From Treponema sp. (GTDB taxonomy: Bacteria; Spirochaetota; Spirochaetia; Treponematales; Breznakiellaceae), in assembly GCA_031258265.1 (NCBI GenBank), contig JAIRNB010000383.1:1-9232 (forward strand): DNA of 9,232 bases. The letters are read 5' to 3'. Below, in pieces: positions 6,477 to 9,232 of this stretch. The first letter of the stretch is position 1. The number at the start of each line of letters is the position of its first letter. Made by a program: the position numbers and the translations under genes. The notes under the pieces are model-generated. The model was given only the letters and a program-made list of their open reading frames with translations. It had not been told where the DNA came from and made no database searches.

Positions 6477-7785
6477 GAGATACCGTTCCCACCATGACGG
6501 GGAACGTTGTTTGGATACCCTGTTGGGAAGGTCCAGGGGGAAACAGCTCCTCGGCCTTCTGACGGCGGGAGGCTGGGGGGCAGTGGAGGCGAAGCTGAGA
6601 GAATCTCCGCCGGGGGAGGGTTCCCCCCGGGGAATATACATCCATGTTCCCCACTGCGACCGGATTTGCAGTTTCTGCAATCTTAACCGGAGCGAGCGGA
6701 AGGGCGCCGATCTTGACGCCTATACGGCCTATCTTGTTGGTGAAATTGAAATGTACGGCCGCCAACCCTATGTCCGGGGACAGCCCTTTGACGCGGTATA
6801 CTTTGGCGGCGGTACTCCCACCGTGCTGAGCGCCGAACAGTTTTCCCTGGTCCTTAAAGCCCTGCGGGATAATATTCCGTTGAGGGATGACTGTGAGATC
6901 TCGGTGGAATCGACCCTCCACAACCTGAGCTTGGAAAAGGCGGCGGTCCTGGAACGGGGAGGGGTGAACCGCTTTAGTATTGGTATTCAGACCTTTTCCG
7001 ATCGGGGCAGGGAGACCCTGGGGAGGACCGGGGACGGAACAAAAGCCCTGGACCAGCTCCGCGCCTTCCGCGCCGCTTTTGGGGGAATCCTCTGCCTTGA
7101 CATTATCTACAGTTACCCCGGCGAAAAACCGGAGGAGGTTTCCTTTGACGCGGAGTGCTGTGCCGTTCTACCGGCGGACAGCGTAAGTTTCTACTCCCTG
7201 ATGATCTACCCCGGTTCAAAATTGGGGAAGGCTATTGAGTCGGGGGCGGTAACGTTTAATCGGAATATCGAATCCGACAGAGAACGGCACCACATTTTTT
7301 ACCGGGAACTCCGCCGCCGGGGATTTGATCTGCTTGAACTTTCCAAACTTGCCCGGCCTGGCCGGGACCGTTACCGGTATATCCGCGTCCGCTACGACAA
7401 TGGCGATATTATTCCCATTGGCGCCGGGGCGGGGGGAAATATCGCCGGTATCCCGGTTTATTCCATGGCCCCGGGAAAACGTTTTGTTTCCAGTCCCAAT
7501 CCCCGCTACGAAAAGTACCACAAAATTTTGGGGTATTTACAGTTTGGTCTTTACGACCCGGAGCGGATTACCGGGGAACTGGATGAAGGGGCAAAGAAGG
7601 CGGTGAAGGAACGGATACGCTATTACCATGACCAGGGCTTGCTGGAAGAAACGGCCCCCGGAGCCCCCTTAGTCCTGAGCGCCGATGGGGTGTTCTGGGG
7701 TAACAATATTGCGGTGGATATATTGAGCGCCGCCATAAGGGCGGAGGGGCCCGCCGCGGCAAAACATCAGAGGGAGAAATTATGA
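6466..7785 (+). CDS. hutW: HemN/HutW-like radical SAM enzyme, putative anaerobic heme-degrading
   Basis: A 439-residue cytoplasmic radical SAM protein of the HemN superfamily. YIHVPHC (58-64) leads into the cluster motif Cys64-X3-Cys68-X2-Cys71, followed by NLNR; GGGTP (114-118) is the SAM-binding glycine motif, and VESTLHNLS and GVNRFSIGIQTF (166-177) are typical. The NLN after the last cysteine differs from HemW (CDF) and from HemN (CGCN). ChuW/HutW/HmuW relatives use SAM to methylate and open heme anaerobically, giving anaerobilin and free iron, which fits this heme-import operon; HemN-type coproporphyrinogen oxidase or a heme chaperone are the alternatives. The C-terminus (FWGNNIAVDIL) matches a HemN-type domain. 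GTG 6466 is chosen because GGGAGGAGG ends nine bases upstream; an in-frame ATG 23 codons earlier lies deep in the ATPase gene. It overlaps the ATPase by 11 nt and the binding-protein gene by 4. Confidence 0.72.
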   Translation: MFPERYRSHHDGERCLDTLLGRSRGKQLLGLLTAGGWGAVEAKLRESPPGEGSPRGIYIHVPHCDRICSFCNLNRSERKGADLDAYTAYLVGEIEMYGRQPYVRGQPFDAVYFGGGTPTVLSAEQFSLVLKALRDNIPLRDDCEISVESTLHNLSLEKAAVLERGGVNRFSIGIQTFSDRGRETLGRTGDGTKALDQLRAFRAAFGGILCLDIIYSYPGEKPEEVSFDAECCAVLPADSVSFYSLMIYPGSKLGKAIESGAVTFNRNIESDRERHHIFYRELRRRGFDLLELSKLARPGRDRYRYIRVRYDNGDIIPIGAGAGGNIAGIPVYSMAPGKRFVSSPNPRYEKYHKILGYLQFGLYDPERITGELDEGAKKAVKERIRYYHDQGLLEETAPGAPLVLSADGVFWGNNIAVDILSAAIRAEGPAAAKHQREKL

Positions 7786-8864
7786 CCGTCAAAATTAAAA
7801 AGTCCTTTGTGAAAGCCCTCCCCAGGGGGAGCTTCATATTGCTCTGCCTGTTCCTGGTCTTTCCGGCCCTGGCATTCTGCGGGAAGGGAGAAAAGCGGGC
7901 CGCTGGGGAAAACGGGGTAAATGGAAATGGAGCGGGAGGAAACGCGGCGAGTGGGAAGGCGGGGAACAACACCGGGGCCGTCCCGGTGGAAAGGCCGGAA
8001 CTCTACTGGACCATCGTACAGGAGGGGGGAACCGGCTTTGTCCGCGACAAGAACGGTTTTTCCGTTCCCCTTAGGACTTATGAACGGATCGTCCTGATTT
8101 CCCCCGGCGCGGTGGAAAGCTTCTACCTTATCGGCGCGGAAGACCGTATCGCCGCCGTCTCATCGAGCAGGGACCCGGTGTGGCCCGAAGAAAAGACGGC
8201 CCTTTTGCCGAGCATCGGCAACGCGGCGCGGCCCAACATGGAGGCCATTGTCGCCCTGGAACCGGACCTTGTTATCGGGAATGCCATGTCGGTTTCTCTG
8301 GCCGCCGATCTGGCCTCCCGGGGCTATGCGGTTCTGGTCCACGGCGCCGATTCTATGGCGGAGATATTTAACAACACCCGGATCATTGGCCGCTTTACGG
8401 GGAAGGATGACGCGGCGGAGCGGCTGATACAGGAAAAAGAGGGACGGCTGGAAAACCTCCGCCGGGAACTGGCGGAACGGCCCCTGACTTACAAAGGAAC
8501 CCCCCTCAAGGGGGCTTTCCTCTATTCCACCAGTCCCATCATGGCCTTTACCGAAAGCTCCCTGCCGGGGGAAATTCTCTCTATCCTGGGGCTTGCCAAC
8601 ATCGCCGCGGGGCTCAACGCCGCCCAGCCGATTCTCTCCCCTGAGTACATCCTGGCCCAGGACCCGGATTTTCTCTTTGGCTCCATGGCTATCACCAAGG
8701 CAGAGGACATTCTGGGCGCCGATTCGGTGATACTCCAAACCAGGGCGGGGCGGGAAAGGAACATCAGATTCGTCCCCTCTTCCCTGTTTCTCCGTACCTC
8801 TCCCCGGATTGTGGAGGGCCTGTTGGATATGTACGGGGAACTGGCGGGCTTTTCGGACCGTTGA
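7782..8864 (+). CDS. hmuT: Periplasmic heme/iron-chelate-binding protein of the ABC importer
   Basis: A 360-residue substrate-binding protein of the BtuF/FhuD (Peripla_BP_2) type. A signal segment (about 17-31) ends PALAFC: Cys33 could be lipidated, but Phe at -1 is unusual, so cleavage after ALA by the ordinary signal peptidase is also possible. Residues 34-68 are a Gly/Asn/Ala-rich linker, longer than usual, that would tether the domain. The two-lobed fold starts at RIVLISPGAVESFYLIGAEDRI (102-123); MEAIVALEPDLVIG (153-166) and SPEYILAQDPDFLFG (286-300) are the family's lobe signatures. No obvious heme-ligand motif can be assigned. AGGGAG precedes ATG, which overlaps the radical SAM stop (ATGA). 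It is the last gene of the operon. Class secure; heme as cargo inferred. Confidence 0.87.
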   Translation: MTVKIKKSFVKALPRGSFILLCLFLVFPALAFCGKGEKRAAGENGVNGNGAGGNAASGKAGNNTGAVPVERPELYWTIVQEGGTGFVRDKNGFSVPLRTYERIVLISPGAVESFYLIGAEDRIAAVSSSRDPVWPEEKTALLPSIGNAARPNMEAIVALEPDLVIGNAMSVSLAADLASRGYAVLVHGADSMAEIFNNTRIIGRFTGKDDAAERLIQEKEGRLENLRRELAERPLTYKGTPLKGAFLYSTSPIMAFTESSLPGEILSILGLANIAAGLNAAQPILSPEYILAQDPDFLFGSMAITKAEDILGADSVILQTRAGRERNIRFVPSSLFLRTSPRIVEGLLDMYGELAGFSDR

Positions 8865-8882
8865 CGGGGGAACATGGCCGGT

Positions 8883-8924
8883 ATTGCCGTTCAAGGCCGC
8901 CTGAGTCCCCGGCCCGGCAATTTT
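8883..8924 (+). terminator. Likely terminator of the transport operon
   Basis: ATTGCCG (8883-8889) pairs with CGGCAAT (8915-8921) and, inside it, GGCC (8895-8898) with GGCC (8911-8914), leaving a 5-nt bulge on one side. TTT follows directly, 19 nt past the binding-protein stop. The U-run is short, so termination may be partial. Confidence 0.5.
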
Positions 8925-8936
8925 GGGGCATAGGGC

Positions 8937-8979
8937 GGCGTTATGCGTAGCCACATTGGTTTAATTAACAAGCTACGGC
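8937..8979 (+). repeat. Diverged direct repeat, copy 1
   Basis: This stretch aligns with 9069-9110 in the same orientation: GGCGyTATGCG at the start, then ACrTTrGTTTAAT and a GC/TA-rich end, about 65% identical by eye. Within it CGTAGC (8946-8951) pairs with GCTACG (8972-8977). The two copies are about 132 bp apart. Nature unknown. Confidence 0.5.
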
Positions 8980-8988
8980 TTATTTCCC

Positions 8989-9039
8989 GGAGTTTCGCTT
9001 CGCGAAACTCCCGCAGCCGCACTCAGCTAAAGCTTGGCC
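8989..9039. repeat. Hairpin element matching the left flank (44-90)
   Basis: A perfect 10-bp stem (GGAGTTTCGC 8989-8998 with GCGAAACTCC 9002-9011, loop ttc) is followed by exactly 5 nt, then CCGCnCT (9017-9023) and GGCC ending at 9039. The left-flank unit at 44-90 has the same plan: stem with ttc loop, 5 nt, CCGCnCT at 68-74 and GGCC ending at 90, with the same 23-base distance from CCGC to GGCC. Stem sequences differ but both pair perfectly. CAGCTAAAGCT inside it (9024-9034) is also the inverse of 228-238. Confidence 0.5.
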
Positions 9040-9068
9040 CGCATTAGTTCAACACTGGGGAATTTTCT

Positions 9069-9110
9069 GGCGCTATGCGGTTCTACGTTAGTTTAATATA
9101 CAGCCTAGCC
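9069..9110 (+). repeat. Diverged direct repeat, copy 2
   Basis: Second copy of the element at 8937-8979, one base shorter and lacking the CGTAGC/GCTACG pairing of copy 1. Both copies have an AATTTT a little upstream, but at different distances. Confidence 0.5.
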
Positions 9111-9232
9111 GGCAGGGGCGAAGTAATTGCCCTGGTAAGGGGCGTTAAGGAAAAAATGTAACACCCGCCCGGCGCACGGCAACTGTATTTATCTCGGCCA
9201 AAAGCAAGGGCGTCTTTAGGCGGGCGGGCGCG

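Larger units (their letters stand above)
8865..9232. other. Noncoding right flank
   Basis: After the binding-protein gene no credible open frame is seen to the window end. The first half holds the terminator-like hairpin and the repeats listed separately. From 9111 to 9232 I see only GC-rich sequence (CCCGCCC and GGCGGGCGGGCGCG runs) without a clear gene, RNA or terminator. Confidence 0.6.

Noticed and set aside
8937..9110. Integron attC sites (known from a treponeme)
   Set aside because: Neither RYYYAAC nor GTTRRRY core sites are found in the right arrangement, and the neighbouring genes are not cassette-like.

Overview
The window carries a compact iron/heme acquisition locus with, by inference, an anaerobic heme-breakdown branch. 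It is GC-rich, most genes have strong AGGAGG-type Shine-Dalgarno sites, three starts are GTG, and the noncoding DNA is full of small-loop palindromes. The heavy use of Shine-Dalgarno sites argues against a Bacteroidota host even though the HmuY lipoprotein is best known from that phylum. A host-associated anaerobic spirochaete (Treponema-like) would fit, but that is an inference, not something the sequence proves.

Layout. 1-333: noncoding, with a run of small hairpins and a likely terminator. 334-3014, minus strand: a two-gene unit, hmuR-like TonB-dependent outer-membrane receptor followed by an HmuY-like heme-binding lipoprotein. 3015-3484: divergent control region with one sigma70-type promoter facing each way, two tandem AGTT-N10-AACT dyads lying on the receptor promoter, and an unusually long (about 295 nt), strongly structured leader before the receptor start. 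3485-3916, plus strand: small DUF454/YbaN-type membrane protein. 3917-4079: gap with a copy of a short dispersed repeat. 4080-8864, plus strand: five genes, each overlapping the next (4, 11, 11 and 4 nt): flavodoxin-like protein, FecCD-type permease, ABC ATPase, HemN/HutW-like radical SAM enzyme and periplasmic substrate-binding protein. 8865-9232: noncoding, with a terminator-like hairpin and diverged repeats, one of which matches an element in the left flank.

How the genes probably work together: HmuY captures heme at the surface and passes it to the TonB-dependent receptor; the binding protein, permease and ATPase move heme (or an iron chelate) across the inner membrane; the radical SAM enzyme, with the flavodoxin-like protein as redox or tetrapyrrole-handling partner, opens the porphyrin ring without oxygen to free iron. 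Tight translational coupling of the radical SAM gene between the ATPase and the binding-protein gene is the strongest contextual sign that breakdown and import are one system. No TonB/ExbB/ExbD, HmuS-like protein or ChuX/ChuY-type partner is in the window. Substrate assignments rest on family resemblance and context.
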